Notes under the pieces: model-generated | The model's input: only the letters and a program-made list of their open reading frames with translations | What the model was told of the DNA's origin: nothing | Databases searched by the model: none | Source of the DNA: Pseudomonas sp. G2-4 | GTDB lineage: Bacteria > Pseudomonadota > Gammaproteobacteria > Pseudomonadales > Pseudomonadaceae | Direction of reading: 5' to 3' | Assembly: GCF_030064125.1 (NCBI RefSeq) | Contig: NZ_CP125957.1 | Span: 4,644,501-4,708,500, forward strand | Length of the DNA: 64,000 nt | Translations under genes and position numbers: made by a program | Part shown: one piece after another, positions 7,606 to 16,957 of the stretch | Layout of the letters: every line of letters begins with the position of its first letter | Numbering within the stretch: the first letter of the stretch is position 1

Positions 7606-9270
7606 GTGGAACGCGAATACATGGAATTCGACGTGGTCATCGTCGGTGCCGGCCCCGCTGGCCTGTCTGCCGCTTGCCGGCTGAAACAGAAGGCCGCCGA
7701 AGCCGGTAAGGAAATCAGCGTCTGCGTGGTCGAAAAAGGCTCCGAAGTCGGTGCGCACATCCTCTCCGGTGCGGTGTTCGAACCCCGCGCCCTGAACGAA
7801 CTGTTCCCGGACTGGAAAGAACTCGGCGCACCGCTGAATACACCCGTCAAACGCGATGACATTTATGTCCTGAAAAACGCCGAGACCGCGAGCAGAATCC
7901 CTGACTTCTTTGTGCCCAAGACCATGCACAACGAAGGCAACTATATTATTTCCCTGGGCAACCTGTGCCGCTGGCTGGCCCAGCAGGCCGAGAACCTGGG
8001 CGTGGAGATCTACCCGGGCTTCGCCGCTCAGGAAGCGCTGTTCGACGAGAACGGTGTAGTGCGCGGGATCATCACCGGCGACCTGGGTGTCGACCGTGAA
8101 GGTCAGCCTAAGGAAGGTCTCTACACCCCTGGCATGGAACTGCGTGGCAAGTACACGCTGTTCGCCGAAGGCTGCCGTGGCCACATCGGCAAGCAGTTGA
8201 TCAAGCGTTTCAACCTCGACAGCGAGGCCGACGCCCAGCACTACGGCATCGGCCTGAAGGAAATCTGGGAAATCGACCCGGCCAAGCACCAACCTGGCCT
8301 GGTGGTGCACACCGCCGGCTGGCCGCTGGACATCATGGGCACCGAGAACACCGGCGGCTCGTTCCTTTATCACCTGGAAAACAACCAGGTGGTGGTCGGC
8401 CTGATCGTCGACCTGTCCTACAGCAACACCTACCTGTCGCCGTTCGACGAGTTCCAGCGCCTCAAGCATCACCCGGTGCTCAAGCAGTATCTGGAAGGCG
8501 GCAAGCGGATCAGCTACGGCGCTCGCGCCATTTGCAAGGGCGGTCTGAATTCGCTGCCTAAAATGGTCTTCAAGGGCGGTGCGTTGATCGGTTGCGACCT
8601 CGGCACCCTGAACTTCGCCAAGATCAAAGGCAGCCACACCGCGATGAAGTCCGGCATGCTCGCCGCCGACGCCGTGGCCGATGCGCTGTTCGCAGGTTCC
8701 GAAGGCGCGGACGAACTGACCACCTACGTCGACGCTTTCAAGGCCAGCTGGCTGTATGAAGAGCTGTTCGCCAGCCGCAACTTCGGCGCCGCAATCCACA
8801 AGTACGGCGCCATCATCGGCGGTGGCTTCAACTGGCTCGACCAGAACATCTTCGGCGGCAAGCTGCCGTTCACCCTGCATGACAACAAGCCGGACTATGC
8901 CTGTCTGAAACTGGCGGCCGATTGCAAGAAGATCGACTACCCGAAACCGGACGGCAAGATCAGCTTCGACAAACTCAGCTCGGTGTTCATCTCCGGTACC
9001 AACCATGAAGAGGAACAGCCTTGCCACCTGAAGCTGACTGATCCGAGCATCCCGATCAGCAAGAACCTGCCGCTGTACGACGAACCGGCCCAACGCTACT
9101 GCCCGGCCGGCGTGTATGAGGTGGTGACCAAGGAAGACGGCGAGAAGCGCTTCCAGATCAACGCCCAGAACTGCGTCCACTGCAAGACCTGCGACATCAA
9201 GGACCCTGCACAGAACATCACCTGGGTGTCTCCGGAAGGCGCCGGTGGGCCGACTTACCCGAACATGTAA
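7606..9270 (+). CDS. Electron transfer flavoprotein-ubiquinone oxidoreductase
   Basis: A 554-residue membrane-associated flavo-iron-sulfur enzyme that takes electrons from reduced ETF and reduces ubiquinone. It starts at a GTG with AGGAG 7 bases upstream. The dinucleotide-binding motif DVVIVGAGPAGLSAACRL is at the N-terminus. The C-terminal ferredoxin-like domain holds the 4Fe-4S ligands CPAGVYEV and NCVHCKTCDIKDPAQNITW, and the protein ends GGPTYPNM. Length and motifs are normal for the family. It is divergent from etfBA, its electron donor, and is probably under PsrA control; a terminator follows. Confidence 0.97.
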   Translation: MEREYMEFDVVIVGAGPAGLSAACRLKQKAAEAGKEISVCVVEKGSEVGAHILSGAVFEPRALNELFPDWKELGAPLNTPVKRDDIYVLKNAETASRIPDFFVPKTMHNEGNYIISLGNLCRWLAQQAENLGVEIYPGFAAQEALFDENGVVRGIITGDLGVDREGQPKEGLYTPGMELRGKYTLFAEGCRGHIGKQLIKRFNLDSEADAQHYGIGLKEIWEIDPAKHQPGLVVHTAGWPLDIMGTENTGGSFLYHLENNQVVVGLIVDLSYSNTYLSPFDEFQRLKHHPVLKQYLEGGKRISYGARAICKGGLNSLPKMVFKGGALIGCDLGTLNFAKIKGSHTAMKSGMLAADAVADALFAGSEGADELTTYVDAFKASWLYEELFASRNFGAAIHKYGAIIGGGFNWLDQNIFGGKLPFTLHDNKPDYACLKLAADCKKIDYPKPDGKISFDKLSSVFISGTNHEEEQPCHLKLTDPSIPISKNLPLYDEPAQRYCPAGVYEVVTKEDGEKRFQINAQNCVHCKTCDIKDPAQNITWVSPEGAGGPTYPNM

Positions 9271-9288
9271 GCCGATTCGCTGAACATC

Positions 9289-9314
9289 AAGGCTCCCGCA
9301 ATGGGGGCCTTTTT
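9289..9314 (+). terminator. Terminator after the ETF:ubiquinone oxidoreductase gene
   Basis: AAGGCTCCC and GGGGGCCTT arms with a 5-base loop, followed by T5, 18 bases past the stop codon. Confidence 0.85.
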
Positions 9315-9347
9315 GTTGCCTGCTATTCAAGGAACACCGCAACCCAA

Positions 9348-9437
9348 TGTGGGAGCGAGCTTGCTCGCGATAGCGATTTTTCATTCAACACAGATGTCGA
9401 CTGACCCACCGCTATCGCGAGCAAGCTCGCTCCCACA
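9348..9437. repeat. REP pair, type A (REPIN)
   Basis: Inverted pair of the Pseudomonas REP with core GTGGGAGCGAGC-ttg-CTCGCGATAG. The two copies are head to head, separated by about 35 unrelated bases. Each copy is itself a small hairpin. Confidence 0.9.
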
Positions 9438-9453
9438 GGGGAAAATCGCAGGA

Positions 9454-10344
9454 TCAGGCGGCGCGCTCTTCCCCGGGGTTACGCTCGAAGTAGCGTTTGT
9501 ACTCCCGGCTGAACTGCGACGAGCTCTGATACCCCACCTGATGCGCGACCTGGGCCACGCCCAAGCCTTCGCTGAGCAGCAGCCGCTGAGCCTTGAGCAG
9601 CCGCAAGCGCTTGAGGTACTGCACCGGCGACAGCAGCGTGCTGCGCTTGAAATGCTCATGAAAGGTCGAGGCGCTCATGTTCGCGCAACTGGCCAGCGTC
9701 TCGACGTTCAGCGGCTCGGTGAAATGTGCATGCAGATGGCTCAGGGCCGCGGCAATCCGGGCGAACTGCCCTTGCTGCTCCACCAGCGCGCGCAGTACAT
9801 CGGCCTGGGGCCCGCGCAAGGCGACGAACAGCAATTCCCGCAACCGCGCCTGACCCATGACCTGGCATTCCAACGGATCGTGCAGACAGTGCAACAAGCG
9901 CTCGACACACCCACGCATGTCGTGATCGAGCACGGCACACGTCATCGACTCCGGCGTCTGGGGCGCCAGGCTGCGCCCCGCCACCAGTCCCATGGCCAGT
10001 ACCAGTTCGCCGAGCATCACCCGATCGATCGCGACGGAAATCCCCAGCAGCGGTGCATTGGGCATGGCATAGGTTTCGCACTCGAACGGCACCGGCAACG
10101 CCTGGATCAGATAATGCCCGGCACCATATTCCAGGGTGCGAGGCCCCAGGTAGGCCAACTTGCTGCCTTGGGCAATGATCACCAGGCTCGGCTCGTAGAG
10201 CTGCGGGCCACGGGCGATGTCCTCGCTGCACCGCAGCACTTGTACGCCAGGCAACGGGGTCGGAATAAAACCGTCACGGGTCGCCAGGGGTTCGATCAGC
10301 GAAACCAGCGCCGCGTTGGCATCGAGATGACGGGTCAGCAACAT
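9454..10344 (-). CDS. AraC-family transcriptional regulator
   Basis: A 296-residue regulator. The N-terminal ~190 residues form a cupin-like AraC-type sensor domain (PSLVIIAQGSKLAYLG, GAGHYLIQALPVPFECET). The C-terminal ~100 residues have the two helix-turn-helix motifs: VETLASCANMSASTFHEHFKRSTLLSPVQYLKRLRLLKAQRLL and VAQVAHQVGYQSSSQFSREYKRYFERNPGE. It is divergent from the zinc alcohol dehydrogenase gene with a 182-base shared promoter region. In related Pseudomonas such pairs are regulator and target, so control of that gene is likely. The inducer is unknown. Confidence 0.9.
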   Translation of the reverse strand: MLLTRHLDANAALVSLIEPLATRDGFIPTPLPGVQVLRCSEDIARGPQLYEPSLVIIAQGSKLAYLGPRTLEYGAGHYLIQALPVPFECETYAMPNAPLLGISVAIDRVMLGELVLAMGLVAGRSLAPQTPESMTCAVLDHDMRGCVERLLHCLHDPLECQVMGQARLRELLFVALRGPQADVLRALVEQQGQFARIAAALSHLHAHFTEPLNVETLASCANMSASTFHEHFKRSTLLSPVQYLKRLRLLKAQRLLLSEGLGVAQVAHQVGYQSSSQFSREYKRYFERNPGEERAA

Positions 10345-10526
10345 GGGAAAAACTTCACGAAAAAAGGGATGGGAACATCATCGCAGGTCTGGTGCTCCAT
10401 AGGATCAATCCACGGCCAAGGTCGGAGGATTAGGCATGACACCCGTAGGAATCGTCATCGCCGAATGCCGCCATGGCTCCCAGAATAGATCACCTCACCA
10501 CTGTTCACTGCTTAGCGAGGTCCATT

Positions 10527-11579
10527 ATGTACACCGCCATCGGATATGCCGCCCAGTCGCCCACCACCCCCCTCGCCCCCATGAAGTTCGAGCGCCGCAG
10601 CCCGCGAGCTGACGATGTGGCGATCGAGATTCTTTACTGCGGCGTCTGCCACTCCGACATCCACCAGGCTCGCAACGAATGGGGCATCGCGGTCTACCCG
10701 CTGATGCCCGGCCATGAGATCGTCGGCAAAGTTACCGCCGTCGGTGCGGACGTCACCCGCTATAAGGTTGGCGACCTGGTGGGCGTTGGCTGCATGGTCG
10801 ACTCCTGCCGCGAGTGCGAAGCCTGTCATGCTGACCTGGAGCAATACTGCTATCAGGGCATGACCCAGACCTATGCCAGCCCGGACCGTATCAGCGGCGG
10901 GCACACCATGGGCGGTTACTCCAACAGCATCGTGGTCAAAGAACACTTTGTCCTACGCATCCCGGAAGCACTCGACCCGGCCAGCGCCGCGCCGATTCTC
11001 TGTGCCGGCATCACCACCTACTCGCCCCTCAAGCACTACGGCGTGAAGGCCGGCGACAAAGTCGGCGTGCTGGGCATGGGCGGTCTCGGTCACATGGGCA
11101 TCAAGTTCGCCAAAGCCATGGGCGCGGAAGTAACGCTGTTCACTCGCTCGGCCAGCAAGGCTGACGAGGCCCGTCGCCAGGGCGCCGACCATGTGATCGT
11201 GTCCACCGACGCCGAGCAGATGGCCGCTGCCGCCGGGCGCTTCCACTTCCTGCTGGACACCATTCCGGTGCAACACGACCTCAACCCCTACCTCAACACG
11301 TTGCATTTCGACGGTGTACACATTCTGGTGGGCCTGGTCGAGCCGATTGATCCGCCGGTCCATGCGGCCAATTTGATCATGGGCCGTCGGGTCCTGGCCG
11401 GCTCGTTGATTGGCGGTATCGCAGAGACCCAGGAAGTGCTGGATTTTTGCGCCGAACACAACATCAGCTGCAACATTGAAATGCTCGACATCCGTCAGAT
11501 CAACGAGGCCTACAGCCGCATGATCGCCGGGGACGTGAAGTACCGCTTCGTCATCGACATGGCGACGCTCAAGGCCTGA
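10527..11579 (+). CDS. Zinc-dependent NAD(P) alcohol/aldehyde dehydrogenase (YahK/CAD type)
   Basis: A 350-residue medium-chain dehydrogenase. ATG 10527 is chosen because GCGAGG lies just upstream. Catalytic zinc ligands are in CGVCHSDIH (Cys41) and GHEIVG (His63, Glu64). The structural zinc lobe is the Cys cluster CRECEACHADLEQYC. The Rossmann motif GVLGMGGLGHMGIKFAKAMGAEV follows, with NADP preference suggested by the following FTRSASK. This is the YahK/cinnamyl alcohol dehydrogenase subgroup, which mainly reduces aldehydes to alcohols. Probably induced through the divergent AraC regulator. Confidence 0.9.
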   Translation: MYTAIGYAAQSPTTPLAPMKFERRSPRADDVAIEILYCGVCHSDIHQARNEWGIAVYPLMPGHEIVGKVTAVGADVTRYKVGDLVGVGCMVDSCRECEACHADLEQYCYQGMTQTYASPDRISGGHTMGGYSNSIVVKEHFVLRIPEALDPASAAPILCAGITTYSPLKHYGVKAGDKVGVLGMGGLGHMGIKFAKAMGAEVTLFTRSASKADEARRQGADHVIVSTDAEQMAAAAGRFHFLLDTIPVQHDLNPYLNTLHFDGVHILVGLVEPIDPPVHAANLIMGRRVLAGSLIGGIAETQEVLDFCAEHNISCNIEMLDIRQINEAYSRMIAGDVKYRFVIDMATLKA

Positions 11580-11585
11580 CTTTCG

Positions 11586-12389
11586 TCAGACTTTGGCCCC
11601 CAGCTCCGCCGACAACCGGGCTGTGACCCCTTTGACCAGGGGAATCAGCTCGGCCATTTTTTCCAGCGGCATGTACGGCACGGTGCTGGCGATGCTGATG
11701 CCAGCGACAATGCGCTTGCCGGCGTCACGAATCGGCGCCGCCACGCAACGAATCGACGGTTCGTTGTCTTCCAGGTCAAACGCATAGCCCCCCGCCACAT
11801 ACTCCACCATCCGTTGCTGGAACTGTTCCCAGGATTGCTCCTGATGCAGGGGCCAGAACTGATTCTTCCCACCGGCCGGTAGGCTGATTTCGTATAGCCT
11901 CTTCCATTGTTCCTGCGAGTCATCGAGCATCAGCGCCTTGCCAATCCCCGTGCGTGCCAGCGGCATGCGATGGCCGACGCGCGAGCGCATTTCCGGGCCG
12001 TTACGCCCCGGATTCTTCAGCAGGTACAAGACCTCGTCGCCCTCGCGAATCGCCAGGTGAACAGTGTCCCCAGTGAGCGCCGACAGTTCGTCCAGGTACG
12101 GCCCCGCCAGGCTCACCAGTGGCAGTTCTTCCCGAGCCTGGAAACCCAGCTCGATCAGCTTCGGCCCCAGCAGGTAGCCCACTTGCGGCACCACACGCAG
12201 GTAACGTTCGTCCACCAGGCAACTGGCGAGGCGATGGGTGGTGCTGCGGGTGGTGCCGATCAGCCGGGCGATTTCCTTCAAGTCACGGGCGCCGCTGGCA
12301 ACCGCCTGCACAACACCCAGGCCGCGCAGCAATGTCTGGGTGCCTGTAGGCGCGGCGTCCTTGGTGATTTTTGGATCGTCTTGCTGCAT
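11586..12389 (-). CDS. IclR-family regulator at the end of the dgo operon
   Basis: A 267-residue IclR regulator. The N-terminal winged helix includes LLRGLGVVQAVASGARDLKEIARLIGTTRSTTHRLASCLVDERYL. The C-terminal effector domain (~100-260) includes DTVHLAIREGDEVLYL, SRVGHRMPLARTGIGKALML and GGYAFDLEDNEPSIRCVAAPI. It follows the MFS gene by 60 bases on the same strand, so it may be co-transcribed with the galactonate genes. It is a candidate to bind the TCCCA-N5-TGGGA element found in front of dgoK and the SDR gene, but the GntR regulator is an alternative. Confidence 0.9.
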   Translation of the reverse strand: MQQDDPKITKDAAPTGTQTLLRGLGVVQAVASGARDLKEIARLIGTTRSTTHRLASCLVDERYLRVVPQVGYLLGPKLIELGFQAREELPLVSLAGPYLDELSALTGDTVHLAIREGDEVLYLLKNPGRNGPEMRSRVGHRMPLARTGIGKALMLDDSQEQWKRLYEISLPAGGKNQFWPLHQEQSWEQFQQRMVEYVAGGYAFDLEDNEPSIRCVAAPIRDAGKRIVAGISIASTVPYMPLEKMAELIPLVKGVTARLSAELGAKV

Positions 12390-12448
12390 ATCCGGCCTTC
12401 AACAGTGAGCGGGGAACGGGCGGCATTATGGTCGCCCGCCCCGTCGGA

Positions 12449-13759
12449 CTACAACTCGATGCGCTCGACCTTCCCCACCAGCAGGATGTAGGACAGCGCG
12501 CCAGCCAATGCCAGAACGGCGATATAGGTGATGGCCGGGGCAAACGAATCGCCGCTGGCGAGAAAACCGATGACGATCGGCGTGGCGATGGCCGCCAGGT
12601 TACCGATGAAGTTGAACACCCCGCCCGTCAGCCCGAGCAACCGCGCCGGGGCCAGTGTCGAGACCAGCGACCAAGTGATCGACGCCAGGCCGTTGCCGAA
12701 GAACGCCAGCGCCAGGAAGGCAATCACCAGCGGCGTCGATTCAACAAAGTTGGCACCGATGATCGCGGTGGAAATCAACAGACCGCCAATGATCGGCAGC
12801 TTGCGGGCAAACCCCACCGTGGCACCGCGACGGATCAGCCAGTCGGAGAAGAACCCGGAACACAACACGCCCACGAACGCTGCGAGAAATGGCAGCGACG
12901 CCAACAGCCCAGACTTGATGAAGTCCATGCCGCGATATTTCACCAGGTAGGTCGGGAACCACGTCAGGAAAAACCACAGCGTGGAGTTGAGGCAGAACTG
13001 GCCCAGGTAAATGCCCCACAACTTGCGTTGGGTCAGGACAATACCCAGGTCGGTCCAGCTGAATTTTGCCTTGGCCTTCGCCGTATCGGCCTGGATATCC
13101 ACCAGCCCGCCGCCTTCGCGAATCAGCTCGATTTCGGCGGCATTGGCGCCTTTGAAATCCCGTGGCTCGCGATACACCGCGTACCAGATCACCGCCCAGA
13201 GAATGCCCACCGCGCCGGTGGCGACAAACACCATGTGCCAACCGAACGCGTGTTGCAGCCACGCCAGTACCGGCGTCAGGAAGGCCAACCCGACGAACTG
13301 CCCGGAGGTGTAGAAACCGATGGCCGTGGCCCGCTCGCGCTCAGGAAACCAAGTGGTAACCACACGGCTGTTGATCGGGTACGCCGGCGCTTCCAGGGCA
13401 CCGACCGCCATGCGCAACACGAATAGCGCAATGAAACTGGCGGCGAACCCCAGCATCACCGTGGCCACCGACCACAACAGCAGTGCCACGCTGTACAGAA
13501 TGCGCGGCGGCACTCGGTCCACCAGCCAGCCACCGGGGATCTGCATGGCGGCGTAGGTCCAGCCGAATGCCGAGAAGATCAGCCCGACATGGATAGGATC
13601 AATACCCAGTTCGCTGGTCAGCGCGGGGGCGGCGATCGAGAGGTTGCTGCGGTCAAGGTAGTTGATCACCACGGTGATGAACAGCAGGACCATGATGAAA
13701 AAACGCTTGCGGCTGGGCGTCACCAACGACGCCTGCGCGCTCAGGGTGTGCGCTTGCAT
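12449..13759 (-). CDS. MFS transporter, galactonate/hexuronate (ACS) type
   Basis: A 436-residue major facilitator with about 12 membrane segments. It starts after a short cytoplasmic N-terminus (SRKRFFIMVLLFITVVINYLDRSNLSIAAPAL). The NYLDRSNLS motif is typical of the anion:cation symporter family that includes the galactonate carrier DgoT and glucarate carrier GudP. Position after dgoD in the same direction makes D-galactonate the likely substrate. A REP pair and a perfect inverted repeat separate it from dgoD and may lower or stabilise expression of the distal part of the transcript. Confidence 0.88.
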   Translation of the reverse strand: MQAHTLSAQASLVTPSRKRFFIMVLLFITVVINYLDRSNLSIAAPALTSELGIDPIHVGLIFSAFGWTYAAMQIPGGWLVDRVPPRILYSVALLLWSVATVMLGFAASFIALFVLRMAVGALEAPAYPINSRVVTTWFPERERATAIGFYTSGQFVGLAFLTPVLAWLQHAFGWHMVFVATGAVGILWAVIWYAVYREPRDFKGANAAEIELIREGGGLVDIQADTAKAKAKFSWTDLGIVLTQRKLWGIYLGQFCLNSTLWFFLTWFPTYLVKYRGMDFIKSGLLASLPFLAAFVGVLCSGFFSDWLIRRGATVGFARKLPIIGGLLISTAIIGANFVESTPLVIAFLALAFFGNGLASITWSLVSTLAPARLLGLTGGVFNFIGNLAAIATPIVIGFLASGDSFAPAITYIAVLALAGALSYILLVGKVERIEL

Positions 13760-13834
13760 GTGCGGTGCCTCTTTTTATGGTTATTGAGGAATCGGGCGAA
13801 TCGAAGAAGATCTTCCTGCTTGCGAAGATCAAAT

Positions 13835-13920
13835 TGTGGGAGCGAGCTTGCTCGCGATGACGGTGTGTCAGTTGGCGAAGGTGTGACTGTCACACCTTCG
13901 CGAGCAGGCTCGCTCCCACA
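13835..13920. repeat. REP pair, type A, between dgoD and the MFS gene
   Basis: Head-to-head copies of the GTGGGAGCGAGC REP. The interior holds a separate perfect inverted repeat at 13875-13901. Confidence 0.9.
13875..13901. repeat. Perfect 12-base inverted repeat inside the REP pair
   Basis: GCGAAGGTGTGA, a 3-base loop CTG, then TCACACCTTCGC. Its right arm runs into the second REP copy. No T-run follows, so it is not a canonical terminator, but the RNA should fold strongly between dgoD and the MFS gene. Confidence 0.8.
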
Positions 13921-13946
13921 AGGGAACCTAATGAGTCAGCGCTGCC

Positions 13947-15095
13947 TCACCACTCGGCAAAACTGCCATCGGCATGGCGCCAGATCGGGTTGCGCCAGCG
14001 GTGGCCGATGGCCGCGCGTTCGATGACGTATTCCTCGTTGATCTCAATGCCCAGGCCCGGGCCATTGGGGATTTTCACGAAGCCTTTGTCGTAGTCGAAT
14101 ACCTGCGGATCCTTGATGTAATCCAACAGGTCGTTGCTCTCGTTGTAATGGATGCCCAGGCTCTGCTCCTGGATGAACGCGTTGTAGCAGACCGCATCCA
14201 GTTGCAGGCACGCCGCCAGGGCGATAGGGCCCAACGGGCAGTGCAGCGCCAGCGCCACGTCGTAGGCCTCGGCCATGTTGGCGATCTTGCGGGTTTCGGT
14301 GATGCCACCGGCGTGGGATGCATCCGGCTGGATGATGTCCACGTAGCCTTCGCTCAGCACGCGCTTGAAATCCCAACGGGAGAACAACCGCTCGCCCAGG
14401 GCAATCGGGGTGCTGGTCAGCGGCGCCAGTTCCTTGAGGGCTTCGTAGTTTTCGCTGAGCACCGGCTCTTCGATGAACATCAGCTTGAAGGGATCGAGTT
14501 CCTTCATCAGCACCTTGGCCATCGGCTTATGGACCCGGCCGTGGAAGTCCACGCCAATGCCGACGTTTGGTCCTACCGCGTCCCGCACCGCTGCCACGTT
14601 GGCCAGGGCCAGGTCGACTTTTTCAAAGGTGTCAAGGAACTGCAGCTCTTCGGTGCCGTTCATCTTCACTGCCGTAAAGCCCCGCGCCACGGCCTCTTTC
14701 GCCGCTCGGGCGGTGTCCGCTGGCCGGTCGCCACCGATCCACGAATACACGCGGATCTTGTCGCGCACCTGACCACCGAGCAAATCGCTGACCGACACGC
14801 CCAAGGCCTTGCCCTTGATATCCCACAACGCCTGGTCGATGCCGGCCAGGGCGCTCATGTGAATGGCGCCACCCCGGTAGAAGCCGCCGCGATAGAGCAC
14901 GGTCCAGATGTCTTCGATGTTGCGTGGGTCTTTGCCGATCAGGTAGTCGGATAGTTCTTCAACGGCAGCCGCCACCGTGTGGGCACGCCCTTCGACCACG
15001 GGCTCGCCCCAACCGGTCACGCCCTCGTCGGTTTCGACCTTGAGGAAGCACCAGCGCGGCGGAACGATAAACGTGGTCAGTTTGGTGATTTTCAT
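13947..15095 (-). CDS. dgoD: D-galactonate dehydratase
   Basis: A 382-residue enolase-superfamily enzyme that converts D-galactonate to 2-dehydro-3-deoxy-D-galactonate. The metal ligands fall at the positions known for E. coli DgoD: Asp183, Glu209 and Glu235. The catalytic His185 and His285 and Glu310 also align ([37 protein letters not shown]). This numbering match gives strong support for galactonate rather than another sugar acid. Third gene of dgoK-dgoA-dgoD-MFS-iclR. Confidence 0.96.
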   Translation of the reverse strand: MKITKLTTFIVPPRWCFLKVETDEGVTGWGEPVVEGRAHTVAAAVEELSDYLIGKDPRNIEDIWTVLYRGGFYRGGAIHMSALAGIDQALWDIKGKALGVSVSDLLGGQVRDKIRVYSWIGGDRPADTARAAKEAVARGFTAVKMNGTEELQFLDTFEKVDLALANVAAVRDAVGPNVGIGVDFHGRVHKPMAKVLMKELDPFKLMFIEEPVLSENYEALKELAPLTSTPIALGERLFSRWDFKRVLSEGYVDIIQPDASHAGGITETRKIANMAEAYDVALALHCPLGPIALAACLQLDAVCYNAFIQEQSLGIHYNESNDLLDYIKDPQVFDYDKGFVKIPNGPGLGIEINEEYVIERAAIGHRWRNPIWRHADGSFAEW

Positions 15096-15144
15096 CTTGT
15101 TGTCTCTCTTATCAGATGCAGCGCACAGGGCGCTGGAAAAGTCT

Positions 15145-15765
15145 TCAGTTCAGGGCATTCCACGCGGCCACGTAGGCCTTGGCGCGCACCGCCACCTCAT
15201 CTGCCGTCAGGCCCGGCTTGAACAGCCCGGAGCCCAGGCCGAAACCCTTGACCCCAGCCTCGACGAACACCGCCATGTTGTCCGGGGTAATCCCGCCCAC
15301 CGGTACCAGCACGGTCCCGGCCGGCAGTACCGCAAGCCAGGCCTTGACCACTGCGGGCCCCATTTGCTCGGCCGGGAACATCTTCAGTACATGAGCACCT
15401 TCGGCCAGCGCGGCAAACGCTTCGGTGGGTGTGGCGACGCCTGGCGACAAGTACAGCCCCGCCGCTTTCGCCGCCCGCAATACCTTCGGGTCGCTGTGGG
15501 GCATGACGATCACTTGGCCACCAGCGGCTTTCACCCGTTCGACCTGTTCCGGCGTGAGCACCGTACCGGCACCGATCAGGCAATCGGCGGGCAAGGTACT
15601 GCGCAGGATGCGGATACTTTCGTACGGCTCAGGGGAATTGAGCGGTACTTCGATGACGCGAAATCCGGCGCTGTAAAGGACGTCGCCGATGGCGGCCGCC
15701 TCTTCGGGACGCAAACCGCGCAGGATCGCGATCAGCCCGTTGTGCGCCAGTGCTTGTGTGAGCAT
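15145..15765 (-). CDS. dgoA: 2-dehydro-3-deoxy-6-phosphogalactonate aldolase
   Basis: A 206-residue class I aldolase of the KDPG/KDPGal type that cleaves 2-dehydro-3-deoxy-6-phosphogalactonate to pyruvate and glyceraldehyde 3-phosphate. Family residues are visible: [11 protein letters not shown] (Arg16), [16 protein letters not shown] (Glu39), [21 protein letters not shown], and the Schiff-base lysine Lys128 in [13 protein letters not shown]. The NSPEP stretch and full length fit DgoA rather than Eda. It sits between dgoK and dgoD in one operon. Confidence 0.95.
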   Translation of the reverse strand: MLTQALAHNGLIAILRGLRPEEAAAIGDVLYSAGFRVIEVPLNSPEPYESIRILRSTLPADCLIGAGTVLTPEQVERVKAAGGQVIVMPHSDPKVLRAAKAAGLYLSPGVATPTEAFAALAEGAHVLKMFPAEQMGPAVVKAWLAVLPAGTVLVPVGGITPDNMAVFVEAGVKGFGLGSGLFKPGLTADEVAVRAKAYVAAWNALN

Positions 15766-15784
15766 GTCAGACCTCCAGTCAGGG

Positions 15785-16768
15785 TTAACGCGATGCGGTG
15801 GAGTCGAGCAGCCCGGCCGCCACGGCCAGTTGCCACAAACCCCGTTCGGTGGCCTGTTCGGCCAGGGTCACGCGGGCGAAACCGCAGGCGTCGAGAGCCC
15901 GTTGATAACGGGCGCAGAGTTGGGAATTGCCGATCAGCACCACCGTCGGCAGGTGGATGCTGTCGCGCCGGCGGCGCTGTACCGTGGCCAGCGCCGTCAG
16001 CTCATGGCCGATCAACAGGCCAGAGAGGTAATCCGCCTGGGCGCTGGCACCGAGTTCGCCGGTCAAGCCCAGGCTGCGGGCGCTGAACACGGTGGATAAC
16101 GGACCGATCTGGCCGTCCACCGACAACGCCACCTGGACACCACGATCAAAGGCCTGAGCGTCGAACGCCGCGCCGCGCTGCTGGGTACGGCCGAGAATGC
16201 TGTGGTCGCTGAGCACGGCGAAAATTTCGCCGGTCATGAAGGTGTCGAAATGCACGATGCAGCCACCGGCGACTTCCACCCATTTGGAATGACTACCGGG
16301 CAGACCGATCAGCACCGCTTCGTTCGGCAGGCTGTGCAAGGCGCCGAGCACCTGGGTCTCTTCGCCGCGCATCACGTTGGGTAAGCGCGAACGCTGGATG
16401 ACCCCCGGCACGATGTGCACATCGACACCGCGAAGACTGCGCACGGTTTGTAGGGAATGTCCGAGATTGGCGACGTTGGCGGGCGTGTCGCAGTAAGGCG
16501 CTTCGCGCCAGCCTTGGGCGCTACCGACCATGCCGCAGGCAATGACGGGCAGGCCTGGCTGTGCATCGAGCCAATCGCCGCAGGCCTCGTCGAAGGCCAG
16601 TTCGAAGCCGTCGATGCACACGCGACCGGCCAGGGTTCGCGGCCCGGAGGGCAACTGCATGATCCCCGAGGACAGCGAGCGCTGTTCGAGCACCTCGCCC
16701 CCAGCGGCGAGTTTGTAAGCCCGTAATGAGGTGGTCCCCCAATCGAGCGCAATCAATTGCGCCTGCAT
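15785..16768 (-). CDS. dgoK: 2-dehydro-3-deoxygalactonokinase
   Basis: About 327 residues. DgoK phosphorylates 2-dehydro-3-deoxygalactonate at the 6-hydroxyl. The N-terminal phosphate-binding motif IALDWGTTSLRAYKL, then SSGIMQL, PVIACGMVGSAQGW, VHIVPGV and MRGEETQVLGAL are family signatures; LPGSHSKWVEV is near the middle. The ATG at 16768 is preferred: the upstream GTG at 16777 lies inside the AGGTG ribosome-binding site that serves the ATG at a 6-base spacing. First gene of the galactonate operon, with a clear promoter and operator in front. Confidence 0.95.
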   Translation of the reverse strand: MQAQLIALDWGTTSLRAYKLAAGGEVLEQRSLSSGIMQLPSGPRTLAGRVCIDGFELAFDEACGDWLDAQPGLPVIACGMVGSAQGWREAPYCDTPANVANLGHSLQTVRSLRGVDVHIVPGVIQRSRLPNVMRGEETQVLGALHSLPNEAVLIGLPGSHSKWVEVAGGCIVHFDTFMTGEIFAVLSDHSILGRTQQRGAAFDAQAFDRGVQVALSVDGQIGPLSTVFSARSLGLTGELGASAQADYLSGLLIGHELTALATVQRRRRDSIHLPTVVLIGNSQLCARYQRALDACGFARVTLAEQATERGLWQLAVAAGLLDSTASR

Positions 16769-16808
16769 CCGTTTCACCTGTTCTGTTTATTGGCAGTGAG
16801 TGAGACGG

Positions 16809-16838
16809 ACTATAAACCTGGGCGCAGAAAAATCTCAA
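16809..16838 (-). promoter_or_regulatory. Sigma-70 promoter of the dgoK operon
   Basis: On the minus strand TTGAGA, an 18-base spacer and TATAGT. The same two boxes with the same spacer occur in front of the SDR gene. Transcription should begin near 16802, about 34 bases before dgoK. Confidence 0.75.
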
Positions 16839-16852
16839 TATATAAATATCAC

Positions 16853-16867
16853 TCCCATATATTGGGA
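16853..16867. promoter_or_regulatory. Operator TCCCA-N5-TGGGA upstream of the dgoK promoter
   Basis: TCCCATATATTGGGA, a palindrome with 5-base arms, centred about 58 bases upstream of the predicted dgoK start of transcription. That position suits an activator. A near-identical copy at the same distance lies in front of the SDR gene (23966-23980). It also lies 90 bases before the divergent GST gene. Confidence 0.7.
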
Positions 16868-16957
16868 CTACAAAAACAACAATATAAAGCCAATCGCCAT
16901 TCGCCCGCGACCCTGCTACTTTTTCTGATCGGACGCCTCAGCACTCAGGGAAACGTT

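Noticed and set aside
7504..9384. 626-codon open frame antisense to the ETF:ubiquinone oxidoreductase gene
   Set aside because: It shadows a clear gene with intact motifs; the antisense product has no recognisable family or start signal.
9301..10488. 395-codon plus-strand frame over the AraC gene
   Set aside because: Antisense shadow of AraC that begins inside a terminator and REP.
12371..13426. 351-codon frame antisense to the MFS gene
   Set aside because: Low-complexity Arg/Gln-rich shadow; the opposite strand encodes a 12-segment transporter.
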